DNA of 64,000 bases from Punctularia strigosozonata HHB-11173 SS5 (lineage: Eukaryota; Basidiomycota; Agaricomycetes; Corticiales; Punctulariaceae): positions 266,255-330,254 of the forward strand of contig NW_006767441.1 of NCBI RefSeq assembly GCF_000264995.1, in the 5' to 3' direction. Positions 45,006 to 57,700 of the stretch are shown piece by piece. Both the position numbers and the translations under genes were made by a program. Under the pieces are notes generated by a model. It made no database searches. It saw only the letters and a list, made by a program, of their open reading frames with translations, and was not told where the DNA came from. The number at the start of each line of letters is the position of its first letter. The first letter of the stretch is position 1.

Positions 45006-45754
45006 GTCTTGTGTAGTGCAGATGGGCAGTCGCCTGCGGCAGGTACTTGGCCGTCACAGCTGCCTGTATCTATTCTGGGACTGATGCTTGTGAATACCTC
45101 TTCACAGTTGCCGGCATCAGCGCTGGCCGAGACCGAGATGAAGCATGATGCAGACCTGACTATCTGATATCGTGTGTAAAATCGAGCGGAAAACCGGGGT
45201 TTTCCTGGCGGCACGGTGTGAGATACGTACGAGAAGTTTCATTATGACAGTGATTCCAGTCTGCTGACGTCGCAGCGGCCGTTTCTAGCGAGCTGCGAGC
45301 TTACCTCCTACTATCACCGTCAGGCAATTCGAGACAGGAATGACCTCAGAGGTCACGCCAAAGTACGGTCAAATGCGCTCGTGTGCAATCAGCGAGGACT
45401 GCCGAGACAAGGCCAGAGGTGTCGTGCTCGTTGCAAGGTGCGGGGATGAGTCGGGGAAGGACGAATGGGCCTTCGGCAGGCGCCGTTCGCACGGTTCTGA
45501 CTGGCCCGGGCAGGGCTGCCGGCGGCACGCCCGCCCCATAGATGGCAAAAGCTTGGTGGGGACGACGCGACGAAGGCCAACACCGGCGGCAATCCTCGCC
45601 ATCTCAGGCATCTCCCCTCCGACTTTTCTCACTCCGAACCGCAAGCCCTGCCGCGAGGGGAAAGCGAACCCGGCCTGGAGGCCAAGCCTTAAAGCGACGG
45701 CTTGCGCCCGACTTCGCACCCGCCTCCTCACGACCCTCACCGACGACACTCACC
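45006..45754. promoter_or_regulatory. Shared upstream region of the MDR oxidoreductase and MFS transporter genes
   Basis: 749 bp between divergent starts. The right half is very GC-rich and open in several frames, but none shows a recognisable product. It should contain both promoters. Co-regulation of an enzyme-transporter pair is an inference from layout. Confidence 0.45.
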
Positions 45755-47626
45755 ATGCCGGGAAACAGTTCCGACTCGTTGACGGCAAGAGTCAGCGACG
45801 CGGGTGCGTTGGATGAAAAGTCTAGGGTCCACGATCCGGAGGCGTACTTGCGCAAGGAGCAAGAGTCGGACGGTGCACCGGTCACGATACCAGAGGAGGA
45901 CCGGCCGGGCTTGGACGACTTCCCAGATGGCGGATTGAGGGCATGGCTGGTCCTCTTTGGAGTGAGTGCCGCTATGAACAGGGAGTATCGTTCATCCTAA
46001 CGAGATGGGTCGAACAGGCGGTTTGTAACACGGCTGCTACGTGAGCACCCGTACGATGTTCTCCTCGTACATACCCGCCAAACTGACTTCCCTTGTTCAG
46101 GTTCGGCTTCGTGAACAGCTGGGGGGTAAGCCATTACGGGTTTTTGGTTCGCACGGTATTCACAACCTTATATAGGTGTTTCAATCATACTACGAATCAA
46201 ATACGCTCCAGAACACCAGTCCGTCGACAATGTAACGTGCATTCGCTCTCGAATCCCTGGAAAGCGCTCAAAACTCTACCGTTACAGAGCATGGATAGGA
46301 TCTATACAATACTCTCTCACCTTTTTACCCGGTCTCGTAACCGGTCGACTCTTCGACATCGGTTATTTCAGAGTGCCTCTGGCTGTTGCGAGCGCCTTGC
46401 TTGTCATGGCTACATTCCTCATTGCTGAGTGCACCGAATACTGGCAATTCCTCCTTTGTCAGGGTCTCGCCGTCGGTCTCGCATGTGGCACCATCTTCGG
46501 CCCGACGATGGGTGTCATCAGTCACTGGTTCAAAAGGCGGCGCTCAACGGCCCTGGGTATTGTTGCTATCGGATCTTCGACTGGCGGCACGGTGCTTCCA
46601 ATCATTTTCAGAAACCTGGTGGGCCCCATCGGGTTAGTCTCCTATCCACATCCAAGGCCATAAGAAGCGATCCACTGACTTGAGTTGGCATTTGCAGATT
46701 CAAATGGACTATGCGAGTGATTGGATTTATCCTCTTGGTCACTGTAGGGATCAGCAACGCCGTAAGTAGCGCGCCAGCTTCTTTCCTTCTGCAGCCTTCT
46801 GATTGACCCTTCGTCAGACCCTCAAACGCCGCTTGCCACCGGTCCGTCTCGCCGGCGGCTTTGTTAATCTCGGCGCTTTACGAAACCCCGCTTTCGCCGT
46901 ATACTGCCTTGCAGGCTTCATGTGCTTCCTTGGTCTCTACACCGTCCTCACGTACATTGAAGTTTCGGCAACGGCAGCACATGTGCCACCGGATTTTGCC
47001 TTTTATCTGATATCCATCGCAAATGCCGCGAGTGCGTTCGGGCGTATAGGAAGCGGCTATATGGCCGACAAAATAGGTGAGATCCTGTTGCTACCCTTAT
47101 GTCTATGCAAGTGCTGACTGTAGGCGTAGGAGCCTTGAATATCATGATACCTTTTACGCTACTTGCAGGCGTTCTCACCTACATCTGGCCATTTCTCCAC
47201 AGCAAATCAGCTTACATTGCACTCGCGATATTCTACGGGTAAGCAAAAGCCATCTTTGAATGCATTGACGGCGCAAGGCCCACTCATATATGTACGCTAG
47301 GATTGGCTCGGGTGCCTTCGTGTCGCTGATCGTGTCTCCGGTGATGCTCATGGGCGAAATCGGTGATGTGGGACGTCGCGTCGGGCTGTTCTTTACCATC
47401 GCGGCCATTGGCGCGCTATCTGGCCCGCCCATATCGGGCGCGATCAATAATGCGACTGGGAATTTCAAGCCTGTCGGGGTGTATGCCGGTGAGCAGATAT
47501 TCGTTAGCGGCATCTGCTTCGTGTGCTAACGTCGTTTTTGCAGGCTCTGCTGTGATGGTGGCGGTCGGGCTCATGATTCTCACGAGGCATATACTCCTGC
47601 AAGGAGATGTTTGGGGCAAGTGTTGA
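45755..47626 (+). CDS. MFS transporter, monocarboxylate-permease type
   Basis: About 450 residues in about ten exons, with twelve expected membrane helices. The N-terminal cytosolic part ends EEDRPGLDDFPDGGLRAWLV, the fungal MCT-type 'DGGxxAWxxV' motif. Helices follow: FGFVNSWGVFQSYYESN, GSIQYSLTFLPGLVTGRLFD, VPLAVASALLVMATFLI, QFLLCQGLAVGLACG, MGVISHWFKRRRSTALGIVA (typical FxxRR loop), GSSTGGTVLPII, AVYCLAGFMCFLGLYT, NAASAFGRIGSGYMADKIG and FTIAAIGALSGPPISGAI. The family imports monocarboxylates, riboflavin or related acids; the substrate here cannot be told. All exons join in frame and the protein looks whole. Confidence 0.9.
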
Positions 47627-48509
47627 TATTTGCCGACGCTTTTCATGATCGACACAGACTCGTTACGCGGACTTGCTCGCATCTTACACTCTATAGATAA
47701 TGAACCGATGTACGATCAGCTCTCGCCATGCATGTAGATTGGGCTCGGAAATCCGATAATTGCTGGCCTCAGTCGCTCCGATTGAAGCGCTCGCGCTTCA
47801 CATGTCTATCCAAAGCAACCGGTGCTGCAAGCCTGCAAGCCGCGTATGTCACTCCGCAGCTACGGAGCTTCACACGCGTGGCGCATTCGCGTGTTCTCGC
47901 GCGCAACGCTGTCCTCAATTGGCCTCATATCAATGTCTCTCAAGTGGCCGTTACTGCCTGCTCCTGTCGGTGCCGATCGGCTCCATATCGCATTCTTCGG
48001 AGTTGTACCGCCTTCTTGATCTGTTGCAGACCGTGAAGTAGCCCAGACTCCCTATGGCAATACAACGCCTCTTGCTCTTTTGAAAACCGAAGAGAACTTT
48101 GCAGCGCCTGTCTGCGATGCAAGGAATCGTGTAGGCTTTCGCTCTTTTTGCGGATGAGCGTCAGGCTTCGAGATTGATGAGGACAAAGCAGGATCGCATG
48201 TCACTGCTGTCCGCCTCCTACATCATTTAGTGTCCAATCAAAGGACCCGAGAAGCATGCGAGCGGACACACCAGTAACAGCATCGGGTCGCCACCACCAT
48301 CTGTCTCATGGCACATACTGGCGCACGCCTCCATATTTACATCTCTCACCGGGGCCGGGCAACCGGCGTCAGAAAATTACCGTACCGTCCCTGTGGCAGT
48401 CTTCAAAAGACCGGCGTCCAGCTGCGTACACCAAGTGCTGGGCCCCCCTTCCACTGGCTTGGCCTATAATCTACGCCCTCTTGTTTAATTAGTTCGAGCT
48501 TCGGATTCT
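47627..48509. other. Intergenic, no gene seen
   Basis: 883 bp between two plus-strand genes. Several chance frames of 60-100 codons overlap at 47,728-48,041 without motifs. The right end should be the promoter of the RGS gene; a CTATAAT-like patch lies near 48465. Confidence 0.55.
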
Positions 48510-49576
48510 ATGTCCGACCGTTCACTCACGATTGCAACTTCGCGCGACATCGAGGCTTCTCCAAGTCCTTCACGTCCGGATTCTTGTCGAGCATTACACC
48601 CAGTGCTCAGCCATGACAGCCTGGGCACGCTGCAGATGCATGCAATCCCGCAGCTCTCTCTTCCAGCAATATTAGCGGGAAAAACTGAATCCCCCGTCGC
48701 ATTGGAGGACTTACGGGAGTTTCTCTTGAAGGAGGATCAGGGTGCGGAGGTGCGCAGCGATTGACTTGTTTCGATCCTGATCCTGATCAATTCACGAACC
48801 AGGCACTCGATTATTATCTGGCGGTGGAGCACTACAGGCTTGTTCTGGAGACAGAATCCGAGGATGATAAAAGGTCTTCCTCGTTAACCTCCTCTATGTC
48901 ACACCTTCTCGACCGTGACGGAGCAAGCATCCTCGACTTCATCATATATCAATTCATCAAGGCCGGTTCTGCGGAGGAGATCTCCATGAGCACTGACGAT
49001 AGGCAAGCGGTAAGCGGAACCCATTGTATATGCATCCTCGTATATACTGATACTGCTGTCGGATATATTCAGATTATTACTGCGCACAAAAATGGCCAAT
49101 GTACCCTTGATCTGCTGCTTCCATCCCAACGACAATGTTACGAGTTTCTCCTCAAGACTTCCTATCCCCGGTTTCAGCTTAAAGCCACGCGTAATATTGG
49201 GCCTCGCGAGTCGTCGGCACGGATGAGCTTGGCTATCTTCGGCGGCACCATGATCATTGCGCTCATCCTCCTTTCGCTGCTGCTACCAGCATACCCACGC
49301 GGTCTGCGATGGCTCATCATCATCCCCGCCAACGCTGCGTTCATCGGCCTATTTCAATGGCGCGCCCGGTTTTGCGTGATATACGGCATGCGCGGTCTGG
49401 CGCGATGGAAGGGATTCGGGCTATTCGGGTTTGTGCGTAGAGACGACAACGTCGCTGTGCGGGAGCCATGCGTACGGACTGCACACAGGCACCGTGCATT
49501 GATGCTCATGGGTATTTCTCTGCTCCTGGCTATCTTGGTTGCTGGAGTCGTATACGCTGTCCCTGTCAATACATAG
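48510..49576 (+). CDS. RGS-domain membrane protein, Rax1-like
   Basis: Three exons (introns of 53 and 63 nt) sum exactly to 316 residues. The RGS domain spans about residues 40-190: LSLPAILAGKTESPVALEDL, REFLLKEDQGAEALDYYLAV, EHYRLVLETESE, then LLLPSQRQCYEFLLKTSYPRF, the usual end of an RGS box. It contains an insert of about 45 residues. The C-terminal part has three hydrophobic segments (LAIFGGTMIIALILLSLLL, LRWLIIIPANAAFIGLFQW, LMLMGISLLLAILVAGVVYA). RGS plus C-terminal helices is the layout of fungal Rax1-type proteins, which in yeast mark the cortex for budding. Whether this one acts on a G-alpha is uncertain. Confidence 0.85.
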
Positions 49577-50055
49577 ATATGTTCTGTACAGATTGCACAG
49601 ACGAAGAACCGGCAACAAATATGCTCAAACGATCCACTGGATCTATACTTACTTTTAATCTATGCGATCCTTGCACCGAGCACTGTATGTAGTATTTGGG
49701 TGTCCCAGATGCATCAGTGCAACCTAGAAATAAGTAGTAGGGCATCTCGCTTGACAATGCTGGTCTTACCCGGACCGGAGACACTGAAAGGTATTGAATA
49801 CAGAGTCATTGTAATTACGCGTTTATTATCAGATACCCTAAGTTAAATTGTTTTCAGGCAAAATTCGGAGTAATGAAACAATAATTGACTTAGGCAGCAC
49901 CGCCTTCACTGCGTCGACGTATCGCTATCCTTGTCGCTGCCATCTCAGACATAAAACAACGGTCCTTTGCGACGGGAGAACGTTGCTTGCGTGCTCTCAA
50001 TCGCGATTTCGTTCGCTTTCACACTCGAGCAAGTGATTGCGTCGAACTTTGAAAT
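49577..50055. other. Intergenic, no gene seen
   Basis: 479 bp, AT-rich between 49,680 and 49,880. It should hold the 3' UTR of the RGS gene and the promoter of the dephospho-CoA kinase. Nothing else recognisable. Confidence 0.55.
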
Positions 50056-50878
50056 ATGCTAGGTGCATCCCTTTATGCTCTGAAGCTTCTCGGAGAATAA
50101 CCAAACATTAGTCGTTGGCTTGACTGGCGGGATCGCAACCGGAAAGTCGACCGTATCCGCGTTATTCAAATCTCACAGCGTCCCCGTCGTCGACGCGGAT
50201 GTTATCGCGCGCGAAGTCGTGCAACCAGGCACTCCAGCTCTCCGACAGATCGTCCAGGCCTTCGGACAAGATGTGCTACTCCCGGATGGAACCCTGGATC
50301 GCCCAAAGCTAGGATCAATAGTGTTTAGCGACGAGAAGCAGCGAAAGCGGTTGAACGCCATCGTGCATCCGGCCGTGAGAAAGGCCATGGCCAGGCAGGT
50401 GCTCGGACACTGGTGGAGAGGCGAGAAGCTCTGCATTCTTGATGTCCCGTTACTGATAGAAGGAGGATTGCATAAACTCGTGGCAAAGGTTGTTGTGGTA
50501 TATTGGTGAGTATGGTATGCAGAAATAACCTTGGGCAATCCAGTTCACTGAACATTCCTCAGTTCTGCAGAGATTCAGCTCCAGCGACTCATGAAAAGGG
50601 ACGGTTCCACGCATGAAGCAGCATCAGCTCGTCTGAATGCCCAACTGCCGATATCGCAGAAAGTGGAATACGCCGATTACGTGCTCGACAACTCTGGTTC
50701 TATCCAGGATCTCAAGGACCAGTTTGAGACTCTCCTTGCGAAGTTAGACAGAGAAGCTGGGTGGTCATGGCGCCTCAGTTGGTTCGTGCCGCCCGTAGCG
50801 CTCTTATCTGCCATCAGCATCCTAGCATGGAGAACCATCAAGCGTAAGAAGCGGGCGAAGGGGAGGAAAAGGCAGTGA
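50056..50878 (+). CDS. Dephospho-CoA kinase (CoaE/Cab5)
   Basis: Last step of CoA synthesis: phosphorylates the 3' hydroxyl of dephospho-CoA with ATP. Exon 1 is just ATGCTAG (50056-50062); the intron 50063-50111 joins it to give MLVVGLTGGIATGKST (P-loop). Total 238 residues, summing exactly. Other motifs are VVDADVIAREVVQPGTPAL (substrate Asp), RPKLGSIVFSDEKQRKRLNA, IVHPAVRKAM, ILDVPLLIEGGLHKL and VYCSAEIQLQRLMKRDG, then SARLNAQLPISQK. The C-terminus has a hydrophobic segment (LSWFVPPVALLSAISILAW) and a basic tail (KRKKRAKGRKRQ), as in fungal and animal forms linked to the mitochondrial outer membrane or ER. Very secure. Confidence 0.95.
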
Positions 50879-50952
50879 TCCTTGTCACAGCAAATATACC
50901 TGATACACGACGAACCCACTAGATACCCATGTTGTACATTTCAAGTATTTGA

Positions 50953-53842
50953 TCACTCCTCCATGGCGTCATCTACGACATCTGCAGATTCCGGTTGAGT
51001 CTGACTATCCATGCGCTTCTCCCTCCATAACTGGCTCCATCTGGGATATACTCGCTTGTATAGGCTCATACACACGGTATCCATCTGGTTGATTGGGCCG
51101 TCGAAGTATGCCTTGAAGTACCCATGCGTGCCCAGTGACTCGCGAATGTGGCCTGTCCGACCGTACTTCGTATGCAACTGCACTGGCGCGAAGTAGTTGA
51201 CATCGTCTAGACAGACTATTAATTATCGGCAGAAGACGCATAGAAACGATACATACCCGCGTTGAAGAACATGTATCTCACTGTCGCCGTTTTTTTGTGC
51301 ACCTTGAACGGATGCCCAGTCAAGATGATCCTCTTAGCAATGATGCGCGTTGGGTCTGGGTTCACGAACGCGCCCGATGCGACCAATTCCGGAGCTGAAT
51401 GATCATCGTACGTTAGGTCTGGAAGTAGCATGATCGAATACCGTGACTCGCCTTGAGGATCTGCAGTCTCCCGTAGGAGCATACACGGTTGCTTGCCAAA
51501 TACAGCGGGTCCGTACACGGTCGCAATGCTGGTGACGCCGTGTCTGAGATAACGCTCAAACTTGTGCACATTATTGGACCCTTTAGCGCCTCCGCGGGTA
51601 TGTTGACTGTATACCGGATTGACTATCAACCGTCGAGGACCAACGCAGAGAATGAGTTGATCCTGGCAACCGTACATTAGGGAGGACCATCATGCGTATC
51701 AACAGGTTCGCGTACTTTCGAGCGGACGGAACCGTCGTATTCGGTATTTCGTTGAACCGTGAAGTTGAGCACCGTTTTTTTGTGTTCGTGCTGGAGCAGC
51801 CCAAACACAACGAACGGTGATGATGACGAAGGCGTAGCCGCCTCCTTCGGAACATCTTTGAGATACACCGTAACGCGCGTGCCGGGTTCAACTGCGCCAT
51901 CGTCTTCTCTCGCCCTTCGCAGCACGTTTCGCTCTGTGCGCTTGAAGTCCTCAAATTGGAATATCCTTGCGTAGTCTCTCGGGAGATTCTCGTAAGGGTC
52001 CCAAGGACTTGTGCGGAAGGAACGCAAGCCGCGATACCGTTGAAAGCGGGTACGCGCCGGGACCTCCATAGGAGTGTCAATCTCATCCGGAAATTGTAGG
52101 TCATCGGCTTCTTCGCGTTGGCGCTTGCGCCAAGTGTCTAACCTGAGAAAGTAGCCAGAAGGCGTGAGTATGGTAAGGCATTGAATTCCAAGAATAAGCT
52201 TACTGTTCTTTTTCCTCGTCCATGTCAAGATCCTGGAATTGTACGCTCTTGCGACTCTCCAGATCCATCTCTTGTTCGTGAGCGGCGGTGTCGTCATCCC
52301 GTAGCTCAACCATCTCCTCATCCTCCATTTGCATGTCGCCGGCGTTCTCGCCTTCCTCCTCTTCGCCTTCTTCGACTCCTTCATCATCATCATCGTCGTC
52401 CACAATCCAAGCGGCTTGATAGGAGCTCCATCCCTTCGGAACCTTCTTGACCCGCTTCGGAGTCGTACCCCCTAGCGCATCGGGAACGCATTCGTCGCCG
52501 AAAGTCAATCCGTTACCGACTACATTGCCTTGCATTTCCTCCTCTGTGGGCCAAGTCTGTTCGTTTGCCATATCATCTGGGTCGTTCTCCGATATGAGTG
52601 AGTCGGCGGACGAAACATCTGGTTCTGCGAGTAAAGTTGGTTCAACCTCCATCCCTTGGGCACCAATCTTTGATGCCTTCGGCGCAGGAGACGACAGGAT
52701 CTGCGACGGAGTGAGGGGCTTGGACAACGGCTTTTATAGCGAAGGGATGCGTACCTTTTGTATCTGGAAATCACCGTAGTTGGGTATATGCACCAGACGG
52801 TTTGCACTCAACGGTCCTCCCCTTAGCACGCCCGTAACGCTGAGAACACCGGATTCGGCTTCGTTTGGCACCCAATTCACCTGCTCACCCATGAGATAGC
52901 ATCGGCCGTCTCGCCACCTCGCTTCACCAGGCTTGCCCTCGCACACCGCCCTCACGGCATTCAAGACGTCTCGATTCTGGCTGAGATCGAATACCCGGTT
53001 TTGACTAGGAACGAAATATTGCATGAAGCTCAGAAGAGACTTCAGTATGCCAGGACGTGCTTTAGAGTCGACGTCGAAGTTTCCTGAGTTCGAGGAGGAA
53101 GGATGTGGTGCGACGACTGAGACGACTTCAGGCATGCCCTGGGATTGAAGAGTGCGGAGCAGGGTATCTCCCCAAGCGTCTACCTCCGTGACCGGCGAGA
53201 GCACAAAGACTACATAGTCGGCAACCTTGGCCGCATCGAGGGCAGCGTAGAGGGAACGGTATGGAAGGTTGATAAATTGGAGAGATGTTTTGAACCTTTC
53301 AGCTCTAGCCCGTGGCTATTAGCTAGCGTAGTCAACGAAGGGCGGCAGGCGCTTACCTGATTTTCCATAACCCGGTCTCGGGGCAGCCGTCCGTTTCGGA
53401 TTCAAGCCCGGTGGCTAGAGCGCTCGATACATGACGCGCGCTTACGTCTTCAGCGAGGGGAATCACTGCGATGATCCTGGGCACACCGTCCGGCCCACTG
53501 AACAATCGTGTGGCAGAGACAATGGCCTGGCGCTTCTTCACCTGGATTTGCTTTGCGTTGTTGCGACGGTTGAGTCGCGTTTGGGACGCCGTGTTCTGTC
53601 CATTGGATGCCTTTGGTGATTGGCGGGAGATACGGCCTGGATTGATCATAGGTCAAACCTTGGCAAGAGTGCTTGGGCTGCATACCTTTGGATGCTTCCT
53701 TCAGCGCAGACTTCGTTGCATGCTTGGACTTGTAGGGTTTATTTTGCTACGACGACCCTCGTATAAGAGCCATGGTATGATAAGAGGGCGAGCATATACA
53801 TGCCTGTTTGAGAGTCGGCCTGTGATGGTGCGCTTCAACCAT
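50953..53842 (-). CDS. Tsr1, ribosome biogenesis GTPase-like factor (40S)
   Basis: Binds late pre-40S particles and blocks early joining of initiation factors. About 800 residues in nine or so exons. The start at 53842 gives [13 protein letters not shown], joined across a GC-AG intron (53747-53803, CAG|GCATGT) to [20 protein letters not shown], the known Tsr1 N-terminus. Then [17 protein letters not shown], a GTPase-like domain without the P-loop ([53 protein letters not shown]), [10 protein letters not shown], acidic linkers, [29 protein letters not shown] and [20 protein letters not shown], and the end [40 protein letters not shown]. Head to head with COX16. Confidence 0.94.
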
Positions 53843-54143
53843 CCTGCTGGTAGTGCTCAGAGATCTCGTTCCTGGTCGATCTAGTATGCTTGCGATCTCC
53901 TTTCAAAGTTGCCCAGACCACAGTATCCTGTTTATTGAACCAACTGTGATCCCCTGCAGTATGCTCAACCAGGAGAGAGGGGACCGAAGGAAATTTGTGC
54001 GACTCCTCGAGGCAAATTGTGGCTGGAGGAAAGTAGAGATCGCAAAAGTCCGCAAAAGGAAACCATTGCTATTGCCCTCTCGCCATAAAGCACCCGGAGA
54101 CGCACTGGGACCAGAACGTGCAGCTCGTCCATGTAGAGGCAAC
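53843..54143. promoter_or_regulatory. Bidirectional spacer, TSR1 / COX16
   Basis: 301 bp between head-to-head start codons. A plus-strand open frame runs through it into COX16, but the mitochondrial-type protein starts at 54144. No clear core elements. Confidence 0.4.
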
Positions 54144-54600
54144 ATGCCGACGTTTCAATCTAACCCAGTCAAACCGTCTCGTACGAGCACGCTGCTACGC
54201 AAACACCCATCCTTGTTTGGTGTACCGTTCATCGTCATGATGGTCGCTGCGTCCTTCGGCCTGGCACAGTTCACGCAGACGCGGTATGACTTGCAGGATC
54301 AGAAGGTGACCCAGGCAAGCTATTTGCTGCTTGCTCACCGCTCTTCCTCATTCACGCACATCTCACAGGTTACGAAAGAGCAGGCACTGGGCCTCAAGGC
54401 TAACCGCAAGAAGTTCGACATCCGGGAGGAATACTTTGTGCGTTTCTACCGGGTCGTATGGTCTCCATCGAACTTACCATATGCAGAAACTCTCTTCGTC
54501 TGGCGACGAGGATTGGGAACCGAAGAGAATACAGCGCCCGAAGGGTCTACCAGAATGGGGTGTACCTCCATCCGAACCGCCTCAGAGGAAGGATACATGA
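54144..54600 (+). CDS. COX16: Cox16, cytochrome c oxidase assembly protein
   Basis: Small inner-membrane mitochondrial protein needed for Cox1/Cox2 assembly. Three exons (54144-54314, 54369-54486 or so, then to 54600) give 117 residues. MPTFQSNPVKPSRTSTLLRK is followed by HPSLFGVPFIVMMVAASFGL (membrane segment), AQFTQTRYDLQDQKVTQ, VTKEQALGLKANRKKFDIRE, EYFKLSSSGDEDWEPKRI and QRPKGLPEWGVPPSEPP, matching the family end to end. The first intron has a GC donor (CAG|GCAAGC) and is 54 nt with no in-frame stop, so naive callers will read through it. Convergent with VPS11. Confidence 0.93.
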
Positions 54601-54781
54601 CTACCGCGAAGTGCTCCGCCGCTGGCTGTTGGACGTCTCACAAACACCAATGCACATTCAGCAGTGCATGGTCTGACGACTGGTTGCGACTCCTACGGAT
54701 CAAGAGCTCAAGACTGGTATATCCATGTATCATAGCGATCCTCACAGTAACTACCGTAAGCAATAGCCATGGGCCATCGTC

Positions 54782-57700
54782 CTAGACTTTTCCATCCTCC
54801 GTGAACCGAGGCATGTTCAATACGCCCCTTCCGAAGCCCGCCGCAACGGCGCCAAACCCATGTTCCTGGACGTCGGCTACAAACAAGTCGTGCCGATCAG
54901 CCAGCCGCTCGTTGTTCCGTCGTATTTCACGAATGGTACCATGCGCACGAGCGCATTGCGGACATTCGGTTTCGTGGTCTTGCAAACACCTACATTAGTT
55001 GGGATCAGTTGCGATCTTAAACACAAACACGATATGAAGACTTGCCTCTGGTGATAAGAGTGATTGCACATGAAATGCACGGCGGGCAGATCCAGCGGCG
55101 CATTGCATGTTGAGCATCGCGTAACGTGGAAGACACGCGGGTGATCCGGATCCACGAGCTCTTCGACTTGCTTGAGCTTGCTGGCGGTTTCAAGCCGGTA
55201 CGAGTTCGTGAGCTGCTTATCCTGGACACCCCGTCAATGCCCGTGTCAAGGGTGCACTCACCAGCACTCACCGTCTCGATCTCTTCCCTCGCCTCCCCAA
55301 TTCTCTTCATCAACCACTCCTTCACAAGACCCACGCTTGCGACCCCATTCCTACTCAATACCTGTACGACCCCCACAGGGCTCAGCACTCCTTCCCTCTC
55401 GACCTCCTCGAGCACCCTCCGAACATCACCCTCGTGCTTTTGTAACAGCTCCGATGTACTCGTCAAAAACCTCAGGACGAGCACGTACAAGGACTTTTTG
55501 CTCGGTCCATACTTGTTCAGTGTTGCGACGACTTGATGCGAGGCGGACGCGTCGCCGGCCCCGTGCTTGTCTATCCAGAATCGGAGCACATCCTCATGCA
55601 TTCCGAGTCTTTCCCACAGGAGAACGAGCCCGGGGGTATAGGCACGGCTAGAGCACAGGATCAGCGCATGTGTGGGATCGTATGGCAGGTCGGCGCGCTC
55701 GAGCAAGCGCAAGGCTTTGTCTCGCATAGGCTTCTCCGCGTCGGAAGTGGAGCCTTCAACAGGAAGAGTGAGGTATAGCTCCAGGAGCGTGTTCCACACC
55801 GCGACCTGATCTTGTTTGCCGTTCCCTTCGTCCTCGCCCTTGTCGGGACTCACGCCGCTCACACCGCCGTCGACGCTCTGACCCCATCGCTTAAGCGCCA
55901 CTGTCTCGAGGAACACCACGAAACGGTTCAGATGATCCACGAAGTGCGCAAAGTAAACCCGCGGAGAAGGACGCTTTCGCAGCGGCACATCGACCGTGAC
56001 CATCCTTGCATGCGCGGATCCAGTTGCAATTGTCGGCGTCGCGGTCCCAGGCGTGCTGACACCCACGTCCGTGGCCGCGACAGCGGTCCCAGATTCCGCT
56101 CTGCGCGGAGTGAGATCGCCCGCCCCGGGGCGGATGGTGGCTACACCGCTGGCGACCGAAGCCGTGGAATGCGTGGAGGTGGGAGTGGGCAACTCCGACG
56201 ATATCAAGTTGCCCATGTTGCCCATAGGCAGCGCCATGAACGACAGGTACGATGCCGCAGAGTTTTGTTTTCCCGGAGACACGACCTGGTCCTGCTCATC
56301 AGACTCAGACGGTAGAAGCCCTGAGGTCGTGCATATGTCAATGAGGAGTTGGGTGGTTTCGTCAGGTAGGTTATCCAGCAATGCTCTGCCGTATCTCGCA
56401 AGGTTGTGTTCTGCCTGGTGCAACATTCTGTGTCAATTCGCGAAATGATCCACACTTCACGCACGTACCGCCTCAGTTCCCAGTTTACGCAGATACGCCA
56501 GTGCATCTTTGTAGTTGCCAGCGTCTTCAATCTGAATCCGAAGATAATCTTCGTGACGGTCGTACTTCTTCGCGAGGTAACTCGCGTGCTCGAAGTATCC
56601 CGCTTGGCGACAAACGCGAATTGCCGTCTCCAGGTCGAACGGTAGCTCATCCTTATCACCTTTGCCGTCTGCGCGTCTGGACTCCGTCTTGATAAAGTTG
56701 TCTAGCCGCAAGACATCCTTGAGCTTGGTGTATGTGTTCAGGAGTAGAGTGGTATGGTCGGCGTTGGCAAGACCGAGGCTATGGAGCTCTTGTAGATAAG
56801 TGACAAGATTATGTATCCGTTGAGCATCGAGGAACTTTTTCCAACGTTTTAGTTCGATGACTTCATGCCGTGTCAGAAGATCACACACCTTGCGGATGAC
56901 ATAGCTCGGTTGTAAATATCCCAGAGTATGAATGTACTGTTGCATCGCGCTGTCGTATTCTCCTCTTGCGTATAACGAATCCCCGTACCGCCGGTGAATA
57001 TCCGCTACGCCCGTGTCGTCCAGTTTCTGAGTCTTGGCCAGCTGGAGCGCGAGCGTATACTGTCCTTTGCGGTACAGCATATCCAGCTTCTCCGACATGG
57101 GCTTCTCTTCGAGACACAGCAACTGAATGGCCGCCAGTTAGCTCCTTTACGGACACATGCCCAGCCTCGGTCACTCACCTTTCCGTCGTTGGGAAGGATG
57201 TAGATTTCGTCCCAGGCGGAAAAGATCTCTCGCACGCCACCGGGGAATGTACCTGAATAGCCGATGATACCGTTCTCGAGTTCAAAGACCGTCACCTTTG
57301 TGACATCCGCGTTCGCGCCTGATGTGACCCCGCTTCTGGCGACGAAGTTCCGTACGGTCGCAGAGGCAGATGATGCTGAAGGTGCGAAGGGTGGTGATAC
57401 GATGACCAGATAGTTCAAGTGGGTGTGTATGGACATTTTTTGGCCTAAAGAGAGTGAGCAAATACAGAGTGACGGTGTATCGGATTTCCTACCTTCGTAA
57501 GCATAACATTGGCCTCGGCCTTCTGTTCCAAAAAGATAGATCGCCTCGTCCCGCGCCACCACCATATCCTTAGCGTGCCAGTCCATGGTCGAGCATCCTA
57601 GACCGGCGCCTATCTCGTCCACAACCGCAGCCGCGCCGCCGCTCCCCCGCCCGCTCGCTTGATAGCTCAAGACCCTATTCGTCGTTACGATCAAGAGATG

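Noticed and set aside
45340-45816. 158-codon frame upstream of the MFS gene
   Set aside because: Overlaps the MFS start in another frame, is GC-driven and lacks motifs.
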